Part shown: in pieces, positions 1 to 6,134 of the stretch
Position numbering within the stretch: position 1 is the stretch's first letter
Layout: every line of letters starts with the position of its first letter
Source: Actinomycetes bacterium
GTDB lineage: Bacteria > Actinomycetota > Thermoleophilia > BMS3ABIN01
Assembly: GCA_021790075.1 (NCBI GenBank)
Contig: JAJYIN010000066.1
Location: 1 to 10,089, forward strand
DNA: 10,089 bases
Reading direction: 5' to 3'
Program-made: the position numbers and the translations under genes
The notes under the pieces: generated by a model
What the model was told of the DNA's origin: nothing
The model's input: only the letters and a program-made list of their open reading frames with translations
The model's database searches: none

Positions 1-11
1 TGCCCCCGCGC

Positions 12-51
12 ACATTGCCCCCCGGTACGGAACATTGCACCCGTTGCCGGA
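12..51. repeat. Degenerate 20-bp tandem repeat
   Basis: Two adjacent 20-bp units (12-31 and 32-51) both begin ACATTGC and end CGGA, with 14 of 20 positions identical. Bases 1-11 (TGCCCCCGCGC) resemble the early part of a unit, so the array may continue past the left edge. It lies downstream of the J-domain gene stop. I see no coding potential. It could be a fragment of a mobile-element end or a simple duplication; the sequence does not decide. Confidence 0.45.
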
Positions 52-80
52 ATTATAAGCGATTCATGATAAAAGGTACA

Positions 81-106
81 GGTTCGGACTCAAGGTTCAG
101 ACTCAA
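81..106. repeat. 13-bp tandem duplication over the J-domain gene stop
   Basis: GGTTCGGACTCAA (81-93) is followed directly by GGTTCAGACTCAA (94-106), differing at one base. The stop codon of the minus-strand J-domain gene (TCA on the plus strand, 103-105) lies inside the second copy, so the duplication covers the gene end and start of its 3' untranslated region. Confidence 0.7.
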
Positions 107-408
107 CGCCAGTGCCGTGAAAGCCCGGCGATGCCCTCACGCCAGAACAGCCGCCAGAACTCCATGCGCCGCCAGCGCAGGTACTGCGCCCGCAATTTCG
201 GGTCGGTAAGCACGTCACGGGCTTCGTTGATTTCCTGCATTCTGGCGGTGGCCCATTCCCGCTGCTCGGGCGGAAACGAGTCGGGATGGTACTTGCGGGC
301 AAGCGTCCGGTAGGCCCGCTCGATGACATCGACCGATGCCTCATGGTGAACTTCGAGAATGCGGCAGTAGTCCTTCATATCCGGATGTTGGGGAACATTT
401 CTGCCCAT
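103..408 (-). CDS. Small J-domain (DnaJ-like) co-chaperone protein
   Basis: A J-domain fills most of this protein of about 101 residues. J-domains stimulate the ATPase of an Hsp70 (DnaK) partner in the cytoplasm. The domain begins at MKDYCRILEV, helix II carries YRTLARKYHPD with the diagnostic HPD tripeptide, and helix III contains INEARDVLTDPKLRAQY. After it only about 25 residues remain, rich in Arg and Trp (RWRRMEFWRLFWREG), with no Gly/Phe region, zinc finger or substrate-binding domain, so this is a class III type J-protein rather than DnaJ or HscB. The start is uncertain: ATG at 408 gives a 10-residue leader, and ATG at 378 gives a protein starting at the J-domain itself. Neither has a clear Shine-Dalgarno. 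An open frame runs back to 549, but that part looks non-coding. The upstream neighbour is the Rrf2 regulator on the same strand, 256 bp away. Confidence 0.85.
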   Translation of the reverse strand: MGRNVPQHPDMKDYCRILEVHHEASVDVIERAYRTLARKYHPDSFPPEQREWATARMQEINEARDVLTDPKLRAQYLRWRRMEFWRLFWREGIAGLSRHWR

Positions 409-664
409 AGTACAGCATGCCGGTCCACCGGTAAAATGGAGCAATGTGAAAGCAGGCAAACAGGAGATGCAATGATTGGCGGAGGCAGGAAACCGCAAGG
501 GAAACGGCGCATCCGGCAGGATGAAGCTTCCACCGTGATACGCCGTCAAGCTTCAGTATCGCCGGGCCGGTCTGGGTGACGCAGCCAAAACCTTACCCGG
601 CGCTATCCGCCGCGTCATGTTGCAGCCTGGCTGTCCGGATGGCCAGCCTTCCCCAAGTGTGTCT
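409..664. other. Intergenic region with hairpins, no convincing gene
   Basis: This 256-bp gap lies between the Rrf2 gene and the J-domain gene, both minus strand. It has an inverted repeat TGAAGCTT (522-529) / AAGCTTCA (548-555) with an 18-nt loop, and a GC-rich hairpin around GGCTGTCC...GGCCAGCC (about 628-647) with one internal mismatch. Neither is followed by a U-run on the minus strand, so neither is a clear terminator. No obvious -35/-10 pair for the J-domain gene was found. Confidence 0.4.
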
Positions 665-1135
665 CTAGGCAGGGACCTTCTCCCGCGTGTTTCTATCGTA
701 ACGCCATCCCTTGGAAGACCCAGAGTCGCCCCCAATCTCTGTGGCCAAATCCGCGAACGTGGTCGATTCGAGCCGCTCTACCAGCGACTGCTGGATCCTG
801 TCCCAGACCGGGTAGACCGGGCAGAAACCATCACGACTGCATTCGCCCTCTTCACGCAGGCATCGGTTCAGGACTATTGGCTCTTCGATGGCTTCAATCA
901 CCTCACGGAGATTGATCTCATCGGGCCGCCTTGCCAAGAGAACACCGCCCTGATTGCCCCGCAGGGTCCTGACAAGACCCGCCCGGGCGAGGGTGCGCAT
1001 AATGGTGGGCAGATACTTTTCCGGGATCTCCTGGTCGGAGGCTATCTCGCGTGTCTGCACCACACTGCCTGATTCCTTTATTGCCAGATGCAGCAGAGCC
1101 CTGATCGCATAATCCGCTTGCCGTGTCAGTTGCAC
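665..1135 (-). CDS. Rrf2-family transcriptional regulator with Fe-S-type cysteines
   Basis: This 156-residue protein is a dimeric winged-helix DNA-binding regulator of the Rrf2/IscR/NsrR group. The N-terminus MQLTRQADYAIRALLHLA and the segment IPEKYLPTIMRTLARAGLV followed by the wing (RGNQGGVLLAR) are typical of the family. Three cysteines, C92, C99 and C105, stand as C-X6-C-X5-C in the loop where IscR holds its [2Fe-2S] cluster (C-X5-C-X5-C) and NsrR its cluster. A redox, iron or NO sensing role is therefore likely, but the ligand and targets are unknown. The start is GTG at 1135 with a strong Shine-Dalgarno 5 bases upstream. No suf, isc or NO-detoxification genes lie nearby; the closest same-strand neighbour downstream is the J-domain gene. 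The C-terminus (from about residue 136) is polar and probably disordered. Autoregulation through the palindrome at 1296-1313 is plausible. Confidence 0.9.
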   Translation of the reverse strand: MQLTRQADYAIRALLHLAIKESGSVVQTREIASDQEIPEKYLPTIMRTLARAGLVRTLRGNQGGVLLARRPDEINLREVIEAIEEPIVLNRCLREEGECSRDGFCPVYPVWDRIQQSLVERLESTTFADLATEIGGDSGSSKGWRYDRNTREKVPA

Positions 1136-1140
1136 TTGTC

Positions 1141-1150
1141 ACCTCCTCCT
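1141..1150 (-). promoter_or_regulatory. Ribosome binding site of the Rrf2 gene
   Basis: On the minus strand AGGAGGAGGT is followed by GACAA and then GTG (1135-1133). This near-perfect Shine-Dalgarno with 5-nt spacing fixes the GTG as the start, although no ATG is available there. Confidence 0.85.
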
Positions 1151-1295
1151 GTCCGCTCCAGTCGCCTGGAAAAATAATCAAGGAGAACGGACTTGCGTCC
1201 ACCCTCGCTATCCTACCTGTTTTAACCGCAGCACTTTTATCCAATTGCTGCTTTATTTACGAAAGGAGCATACCCCGCCCGCCGCCTCCGCAACC

Positions 1296-1313
1296 ATAGG
1301 GGAAATCCCCTAT
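1296..1313. promoter_or_regulatory. 18-bp palindrome, candidate operator
   Basis: ATAGGGGAAATCCCCTAT has two perfect 8-bp arms around a 2-bp centre. It lies 160 bp upstream of the Rrf2 start in the otherwise AT-rich intergenic region. The outer ATA...TAT ends are like those of several Rrf2/IscR operators. On the plus strand it is followed by TTTTTCTT and so resembles a terminator, but no plus-strand gene ends here, and on the minus strand no T-run follows. I therefore favour an operator over a terminator. Confidence 0.45.
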
Positions 1314-1365
1314 TTTTCTTACCGCTTTAACTTATATGAGTGCCTTTATCTTATTTTAATTATTC

Positions 1366-1371
1366 ATTATA
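1366..1371 (-). promoter_or_regulatory. Candidate -10 box upstream of the Rrf2 gene
   Basis: The minus strand reads TATAAT, a perfect -10 consensus, in an AT-rich stretch (1320-1450). The hexamer 17 bp upstream (TATTAT) is a poor -35. Transcription from here would give a leader of about 225 nt containing the 1296-1313 palindrome. The remainder of 1136-1548 shows no open reading frame worth calling. Confidence 0.3.
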
Positions 1372-1548
1372 CGCCATTTTGCAGGAAAATAATATAACTG
1401 ACAGTTGCAATAATGAACGATTGAATTGGGAAAAAACGAGGAACGCTTTAAACGCTTGGCGAAACCAGAGGGGAAAAGACCAGATTTGTTGCCGTGCAGG
1501 TAACCGTTGTGAATAACATCAGTTTGTGCTTATGGATAAAAATAGGGG

Positions 1549-2886
1549 TTACCACTGTTTTTCGAGGTTAAGGAGCTCGCGTGCGTAGCCAACCACGCAG
1601 ATGGGCGAGACGATCGACTGGTAAAGGAAGAAGTAGGCGATGAAGCCGAGGATGTTGCGGCGAATCCGCAGGCCCAGGAAATCGAACACTGATTTCTGAA
1701 AGCGCAGCATGACCAGGATGATGACGGACGTGAGCGGCAGCACCAGCAGCGTCATCACTCCCGCCAGATAGAAGTAGCCAAACAGCGCCAGGACCACGCC
1801 AGGCAGAAAGGCCGTGGTAAAGAAGAAATCCAAGGGCGGAAACAGGAGGTCCATGGCGACAAAGAAGCTGGCGAAATCGCGCCGTTTCCACACGATGCTC
1901 ATATGGGACTTGAGCGCTTCGATCATGCCCCGCGCCCAGCGCTGGCGCTGGCGGAAGAAATCGCGGAAGGTGACCGGCACCCGCGTGAAGCCGATGGCCG
2001 TGGGCTCGTGCGCCACCTGGTGCCCCTCGCTGAGCAGGGCCCAGGTCATGACGATGTCCTCGCCGATGCGGTTGGGCCAGCCGCGGGCCGCCCGCACCAC
2101 GCCGGTGCGGAAGGCGCTGAAAGCCCCCTGGGCGACCAGCGTGCCCCGGTACATGCTCTGCTGGCGCTTGACGGCGCCAATTGCCAGAAAATAGTCCCAT
2201 TCCTGCAACCGCGTGAAATGGGACTCACGGGAGTTCTTGGCGAGCACGGAACCGGCGACCGCGGCGCAGCCAGGGCTTGCCAGCAGGCGGGCGACGATGC
2301 GCCGGAGCGCCTGGCGGTAAAGGAAGGTGTCGGCGTCGATCGTGACCATCACCCGGTGCGACACTGCCTCGAGCCCGGCGTTGAGCGCCGCGGCCTTGCC
2401 TCCGTGAGGGACGGAGATGACGTTGAGTCCGGGTTGCTTGACCGAGCGCAGATAATTGAGAGTGCCGTCGGTGGAGCCGTCGTCGACGACTATGACCTCC
2501 ATGTGGTTGGGATAATCCTGCGCGAAGATGCCGCGGAGGGTTTCCGGCAGGTTTTCTTCCTCGTTATGGGCGGCGATCAGGATGGAGAGCGGCGGGTAAT
2601 GGCGGTCCAGATCCAGCGGTTCCTGGCGGTATCCCAGCAGGCTGAGCAGCAGGAAGAAATTCAGGTAGCCCGGGATGATGGCCACGAAAGCCACCAGGAT
2701 CACAGCCCCTGGCAGCGATACGAGGCCGGAAAGGTCTCTGGTCCAGGCGGCGGCCAGCAGGCAGGCGCCGCCGGCAAAAGCCAGGGCGCCCAGATTGGCA
2801 AGCGCAAAGCGCAGGAAGAGTCTGTTGCGGGGCAGGTCCCCCACCAGCCCGCGGCCGCCATCGGCGGTTTTTGATTGAGTGTTCAT
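1549..2886 (-). CDS. Membrane GT2 polysaccharide synthase (IcaA/PgaC-like)
   Basis: This 445-residue inner-membrane processive glycosyltransferase adds sugars from a UDP- or NDP-sugar to a growing surface polysaccharide. Two hydrophobic segments (about 27-48 and 60-85) precede the GT-A domain. That domain has a DDGSTDGT motif at 135-142, the metal-binding DAD at 184-186, the acceptor-site GED at 275-277 and QRQRW at 313-317. This is the D,D,D,QxxRW set of processive synthases such as PgaC/IcaA, hyaluronan synthase and BcsA. Three or four further membrane segments follow (about 337-432). There is no PilZ domain, so direct c-di-GMP control in cis is not expected. The polymer cannot be read from sequence; no pgaB-type deacetylase or export gene is in the window. 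The ATG at 2886 lacks a clear Shine-Dalgarno and follows a strong hairpin by 6 bases. nrdJ lies 138 bp upstream on the same strand and could be co-transcribed. Confidence 0.88.
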   Translation of the reverse strand: MNTQSKTADGGRGLVGDLPRNRLFLRFALANLGALAFAGGACLLAAAWTRDLSGLVSLPGAVILVAFVAIIPGYLNFFLLLSLLGYRQEPLDLDRHYPPLSILIAAHNEEENLPETLRGIFAQDYPNHMEVIVVDDGSTDGTLNYLRSVKQPGLNVISVPHGGKAAALNAGLEAVSHRVMVTIDADTFLYRQALRRIVARLLASPGCAAVAGSVLAKNSRESHFTRLQEWDYFLAIGAVKRQQSMYRGTLVAQGAFSAFRTGVVRAARGWPNRIGEDIVMTWALLSEGHQVAHEPTAIGFTRVPVTFRDFFRQRQRWARGMIEALKSHMSIVWKRRDFASFFVAMDLLFPPLDFFFTTAFLPGVVLALFGYFYLAGVMTLLVLPLTSVIILVMLRFQKSVFDFLGLRIRRNILGFIAYFFLYQSIVSPICVVGYARELLNLEKQW

Positions 2887-2892
2887 ACTGGT

Positions 2893-2917
2893 GCGGGCCT
2901 GCGGCTATAAGGCCCGC
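2893..2917 (-). promoter_or_regulatory. Hairpin next to the glycosyltransferase start codon
   Basis: GCGGGCCT (2893-2900) and AGGCCCGC (2910-2917) form an uninterrupted 8-bp stem with a 9-nt loop. In the minus-strand transcript the stem ends 6 nt before the ATG at 2886, covering the place where a ribosome binding site would lie. No T-run follows, so it is not an ordinary terminator of nrdJ. Confidence 0.5.
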
Positions 2918-3024
2918 TTTCAGATTCGAGGTCAGGAGGTAAAAACCTGCCGGCAGGGCGCGGGCAGCGCCGGCAAGGGCGGTTGCCTGGAAGGGCGGTG
3001 GAGATGCCCGCGGCGGACCCCGGG

Positions 3025-5136
3025 CTAAAACTCGCAATCGACGGCCGGGCAGCCGCCGGCGAACTCGGCGCTGACGCGGATATGCTCGCTCTCCTCGCCG
3101 CGCTCGTTCACCTCGCCGGTCATGTAGAGAACCTGCTGCTTCTTGCTGCCGTAGCGGTAGACGGTGATGCCCTTGCAGCCCAGGTCGTGAGCCAGCAGGA
3201 AAGCCTGGCGCACTTCCTCAATGCCTGCTTCCCGGGGCAGGTTGATGGTCTTGGAGACGGCATTGTCCACGTATTTCTGGAAAGCCGCCTGCATGCGCAC
3301 GTGCCATTCGGGCTCGATATCGAGGGCGGTGCGGAATATCTCCTTCACGTCGCCGGGAACCTCGGGGAGTTCCTGCACGCTGCCTGACCTGGCGATGCGC
3401 ATCATCAGATCATCGCTGAAGAAGCGCCGCTCGCGGGCCACCCGCTCGAACTCGGCGTTTGTCTCCAGCAGGTGGGTCCCCTCCATGACGTCACGAACGT
3501 ACGAGATGGCGAAGAGCGGCTCGATGCCGCTGCTGGTGCCGGCGATGACGCTGATCGTGCCCGTGGGGGCCACCGTAGTGACGGTGGAGTTGCGCATCGC
3601 CCCGAACCCCCGCTTTTGCCAGAGGCTGCCCTCGAAGTTGGGGAACGAGCCCCGCCGCCCGGCGATCGCCTGCGATTTGGCGATGGCCCGCTCGGAGATG
3701 AACTTCATGATCTCTTCGCCCTTGACCAGCGCTTCGCGGGAGTCGTAGCGGATCCCCAGCCTGATGAGCGCCTCGGCAAAACCCATCACCCCCAGGCCGA
3801 TCTTGCGGTTGCCGTGGGTGATATCGGCAATCTCCGGCAGCGGGTAGCGGTTGGCGTCGATGACGTTGTCAAGGAAATGTACCGCTATGTCAACCAGCTC
3901 CCCGAGCTGCTGCCAGTCGATCTCGCCGCCGGCGGCAAGCCGGGCCATGTCGATGGACCCCAGGTTGCATGACTCGTAGGCAAGCAGCGGCTGCTCGCCG
4001 CAGGGATTGGTGGTTTCCATCGGCCCCAGTTGCGGGGTGGGGTTGGCGGCGTTGATGCGGTCCAGAAAGATCATACCCGGGTCGCCGGTGCGCCAGGCGC
4101 TGCTGGCGATCGCCTCCATTACCGGACGGGCCCGGAGGGACCCGGTCTTCCTGCCGTTGCGGGGGTTGACCAGGTCGATCTCCGCGTCCTCCCGGACCGC
4201 CCGGATGAAGGTCTCGTCGGCGGCCACGGAGATGTTGAAGTTGGTGAGGAAGCCCTCGCGCTGCTTGGCGCTGATGAATTCCAGGATGTCAGGATGGTGC
4301 ACGCCCAAAACCCCCATGTTGGCGCCCCGCCGCCGGCCTCCCTGCTTGACCACCTCGGTGCCGGCATCGAAGGCCCCCATGAAACTGACCGGACCAGAGG
4401 CGATGCCCTTGGTGGAGCCGACCCGGTCGCCCTTGGGCCTTAAGTGGGAGAAGGAGAAGCCGGTGCCGCCGCCGGCCTGATGGATGATCGCCATGTGCTT
4501 GATGGCGTCAAAGATGTCAGGGATGGAATCAGGCACCGGCAGCACGAAGCAGGCCGACAGCAGCCCCAGCTCGGTGCCCGCGTTCATCAGCGTTGGGGAG
4601 TTGGGAACGAATTCCCGGGACGCCATTACCCGGTAAAAAGCCTCTTCAGCCGCTGCCGGGTCGTCGCCGTAATTGGCGTCCGGCGCCGCCACGTAGTGCG
4701 CCACCCGCCGGAACAGCTGGCCCGGCGTCTCGGTGACGTTGCCCTCGTCGTCCTTGATCAGGTAACGCTTTTTCAGCACCGTCAGCGTGTTGAGCGGCAG
4801 CTTCAGGTCGTCGGCCACCCCCAGGAAGCGCTTGGCGTCACGGATCTGCGCATGGCGCTGCCGGTAGGTGATATAGGCCTTGGCCACATCCGGCAGGCCG
4901 CCGGCAATGAGGGCGTCCTCGACCACATCCTGAATCTCCTCCACGGACGGGGTGCCGCCCGGATAGCGCTCCTGGAGCCGCGCCACCGCCTGGGCGGCGA
5001 GCCTGCCGGCCACCTCGCCATCATGGCTGCCGGTCGCCTCCACCGCCTGCGAAATGGCCCGGCGGATGCGCTCGGCGTCAAACGGCGCCAGGCGTCCGTC
5101 ACGGGAACGGATCTGGGTTATCGGGGAATCGGCCAT
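3025..5136 (-). CDS. nrdJ: Adenosylcobalamin-dependent (class II) ribonucleotide reductase
   Basis: NrdJ reduces ribonucleotides to deoxyribonucleotides using a thiyl radical made from adenosylcobalamin, so it works with or without oxygen and needs no small subunit. From the ATG at 5136 it has 703 residues. An N-terminal ATP-cone (about 5-100) is the expected overall activity switch. The barrel has NSPTLMNAGT near 179-188, a first redox cysteine in SACF (C196), the active-site NPCGE (N377, radical C379, E381), the second redox cysteine 11 residues later in CNLG (C390), and APTGTISVIAGTSSG (about 523-537). The C-terminus GGCPAVDCEF supplies a C-X4-C pair (C696, C701) suited to passing electrons from thioredoxin. 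A TTG at 5157 would add 7 residues; no clear Shine-Dalgarno supports either start, and ATG is preferred. No B12 riboswitch was recognised upstream. It is divergent from the cysteine-rich gene at 5324. Confidence 0.96.
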   Translation of the reverse strand: MADSPITQIRSRDGRLAPFDAERIRRAISQAVEATGSHDGEVAGRLAAQAVARLQERYPGGTPSVEEIQDVVEDALIAGGLPDVAKAYITYRQRHAQIRDAKRFLGVADDLKLPLNTLTVLKKRYLIKDDEGNVTETPGQLFRRVAHYVAAPDANYGDDPAAAEEAFYRVMASREFVPNSPTLMNAGTELGLLSACFVLPVPDSIPDIFDAIKHMAIIHQAGGGTGFSFSHLRPKGDRVGSTKGIASGPVSFMGAFDAGTEVVKQGGRRRGANMGVLGVHHPDILEFISAKQREGFLTNFNISVAADETFIRAVREDAEIDLVNPRNGRKTGSLRARPVMEAIASSAWRTGDPGMIFLDRINAANPTPQLGPMETTNPCGEQPLLAYESCNLGSIDMARLAAGGEIDWQQLGELVDIAVHFLDNVIDANRYPLPEIADITHGNRKIGLGVMGFAEALIRLGIRYDSREALVKGEEIMKFISERAIAKSQAIAGRRGSFPNFEGSLWQKRGFGAMRNSTVTTVAPTGTISVIAGTSSGIEPLFAISYVRDVMEGTHLLETNAEFERVARERRFFSDDLMMRIARSGSVQELPEVPGDVKEIFRTALDIEPEWHVRMQAAFQKYVDNAVSKTINLPREAGIEEVRQAFLLAHDLGCKGITVYRYGSKKQQVLYMTGEVNERGEESEHIRVSAEFAGGCPAVDCEF

Positions 5137-5203
5137 GGATGCATTAGCTATTGTCAATACTATTTACTTCTACCCTTCTCCAGTTTTCTTGAATCGGGAT
5201 TCC

Positions 5204-5233
5204 TTGCCCATTACGCCTGTTTGGCAGTAAAAT
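5204..5233 (+). promoter_or_regulatory. Candidate promoter of the cysteine-rich gene
   Basis: TTGCCC (5204-5209) and TAAAAT (5228-5233) are separated by 18 bp and point towards the gene at 5324. The first copy of the GTTTGGCA repeat lies in the spacer. A transcript from here would have a leader of about 85 nt containing the hairpin 5262-5297. No equally good pair was found for nrdJ on the other strand. Confidence 0.4.
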
Positions 5234-5249
5234 AATCGCTAGTTTGGCA
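5214..5249. repeat. Pair of 13-bp direct repeats, candidate operator
   Basis: CGCCTGTTTGGCA (5214-5226) and CGCTAGTTTGGCA (5237-5249) match at 11 of 13 positions, with GTTTGGCA identical, and start 23 bp apart. They sit between the divergent nrdJ and cysteine-rich genes and overlap the candidate plus-strand promoter, as expected for sites of a regulator. They do not resemble the NrdR box. Confidence 0.5.
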
Positions 5250-5261
5250 ACAAGAACGCCG

Positions 5262-5297
5262 CAGCGGTCCCGGACGCCAACCGGGCGTGGACCGCTG
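5262..5297 (+). promoter_or_regulatory. Long GC-rich stem-loop in the 5' leader
   Basis: CAGCGGTCC (5262-5270) pairs with GGACCGCTG (5289-5297). After a 3-nt bulge (5271-5273), ACGCC (5274-5278) pairs with GGCGT (5284-5288) around the loop AACCG. This makes 14 base pairs in 36 nt, ending 26 nt before the ATG at 5324. No T-run follows on the plus strand. It may be an mRNA leader structure of the cysteine-rich gene or a protein-binding DNA palindrome. Confidence 0.55.
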
Positions 5298-5323
5298 GCG
5301 GGTTCAAATGTGGAAAGGTAACA

Positions 5324-5686
5324 ATGTCATTACTGCTTGAACTCTCTGAAGAACTCGAGTGCACCCAGTGCAGCGTGCTTTGCGAGAAAGTGATCTATCC
5401 CGCCAATTGTTTCGACTCCGGGTGCAAGTACGTCTATTCCTATGACGAGGGCGATTCGACGTACTTCGGCTGCCTTTACAAGGTGTTCGCCGTGGAGATC
5501 GACCTTGAAGGTTTTCGCGAGCTGGAAAAGCGCAAGGGTGGGTTTGGCGCCGTCAAGGTGGTGCGGCCGCCGCTCGAGCGCTGCAACATCACCGTGGAAA
5601 AGGCATATAACCGTGATCAGGACCACTCCTGCCGCGAGGCGCTCCTCGAGCGTTATTCCACCGAGGCGCCCAGTTACGAAAAGTAA
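5324..5686 (+). CDS. Cysteine-rich protein of unknown function
   Basis: I do not recognise a characterised family. The 120-residue protein has eight cysteines (13, 16, 20, 29, 34, 50, 87, 103). Five of them cluster as C-X2-C-X3-C-X8-C-X4-C in the first 34 residues, followed by Y/F-rich sequence around C50 (YFGCLYKVF). The second half (about 54-86) is predicted alpha/beta and carries only C87 and C103. There is no signal peptide or membrane segment, so it should be cytoplasmic. The cysteine spacing suggests zinc or Fe-S binding rather than disulfides. The start is supported by GGAAAGGT about 4 bases before the ATG. The gene is divergent from nrdJ and 30 bp ahead of the zincin gene, with which it probably forms a two-gene operon ending at the 6096-6120 terminator. 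Coding bias matches its neighbours and the frame is open throughout. Confidence 0.8.
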   Translation: MSLLLELSEELECTQCSVLCEKVIYPANCFDSGCKYVYSYDEGDSTYFGCLYKVFAVEIDLEGFRELEKRKGGFGAVKVVRPPLERCNITVEKAYNRDQDHSCREALLERYSTEAPSYEK

Positions 5687-5716
5687 CAAGAGCCGGCTCG
5701 CGTTTCAGGTGTAGCC

Positions 5717-6088
5717 ATGGAACGCGAGCGATTCGAGCAGCTGGTTGAGGAGGCTCTGGCCGGCCTGCCGCCCCAGTTCGCCGTCCGCCTGGAAAACGTA
5801 TCCATCATGGTGGAGGATCTGGCGTCCCCGGAGAAGCTGGCCAGGTCCGGCATCAATGATCCCCATCACCTCCTGGGACTCTACGAAGGCATCCCCCTGA
5901 CCGAACGGCCCCGGGGCTATTACGGCGTGCTGCCCGACCGCATCACCATCTTCCGCCTGCCCATCGAAGAGATGTCACGCACCGAAGAAGAGGTCAAGGA
6001 GCAGGTGCGCCGGACAGTGATGCACGAGCTGGGCCATTATTTCGGCATGGACGAGGAGCGCCTGCGCCGCTCCGGAGGCGGCTCGTAA
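5717..6088 (+). CDS. Minimal zincin metallopeptidase family protein
   Basis: This 123-residue protein has the zinc-binding motif HELGHYFGMDEE (H103, E104, H107, with G110 and D112 following), the HExxHxxGxxD pattern of the short 'metallopeptidase family protein' group (Pfam Zincin_1, PF06262, from memory). The upstream segment GLYEGIPLTERPRGYYG near 54-70 and a beta strand before the zinc helix (RITIFRLPI, 75-83) are typical of that family. No signal peptide or membrane span is present, so it acts in the cytoplasm; substrates of the family are unknown to me. It ends soon after the zinc site in a Gly/Ser tail (GGGS). AGGTG lies 6 bases before the ATG. It follows the cysteine-rich gene by 30 bp and is followed at once by a terminator. 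Confidence 0.88.
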   Translation: MERERFEQLVEEALAGLPPQFAVRLENVSIMVEDLASPEKLARSGINDPHHLLGLYEGIPLTERPRGYYGVLPDRITIFRLPIEEMSRTEEEVKEQVRRTVMHELGHYFGMDEERLRRSGGGS

Positions 6089-6095
6089 AAAACCG

Positions 6096-6120
6096 AAGGC
6101 GCCTTCCCGGCGTGCTTTTT
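6096..6120 (+). terminator. Intrinsic terminator after the zincin gene
   Basis: AAGGCGCC (6096-6103) pairs with GGCGTGCTT (6109-6117), with one bulged G, around the loop TTCCC, and a run of five T follows (6116-6120). It starts 8 bases after the stop codon. The A-run at 6087-6092 could let it also act on the minus strand, but no minus-strand gene ends here. Confidence 0.7.
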
Positions 6121-6134
6121 CCCCCTTGCTCCGA

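Noticed and set aside
472..579. 35-codon plus-strand small frame preceded by AGGAG
   Set aside because: The Shine-Dalgarno-like match is isolated, the peptide is Arg-rich without homology I can recognise, and no promoter is visible; not enough to call.
1296..1320. Plus-strand intrinsic terminator (GGGGA-TCCCC followed by TTTTTCTT)
   Set aside because: The shape fits, but no plus-strand gene ends upstream, and on the minus strand there is no T-run; listed as a candidate operator instead.
1903..2874. 323-codon plus-strand open frame opposite the glycosyltransferase
   Set aside because: Shadow of a gene with all GT2 motifs in place; no own ribosome binding site or domain.
4444..5235. 263-codon plus-strand open frame opposite nrdJ
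   Set aside because: It lies antisense to the conserved ATP-cone and core of NrdJ; the translation is Arg/Gly/His-rich without domain signals, as expected for a GC-rich shadow frame.
5137..5323. Cobalamin riboswitch upstream of nrdJ
   Set aside because: Looked for because nrdJ needs B12, but no B12-box-like sequence or suitable long multi-stem leader fits on the minus strand; the one large hairpin is too simple.
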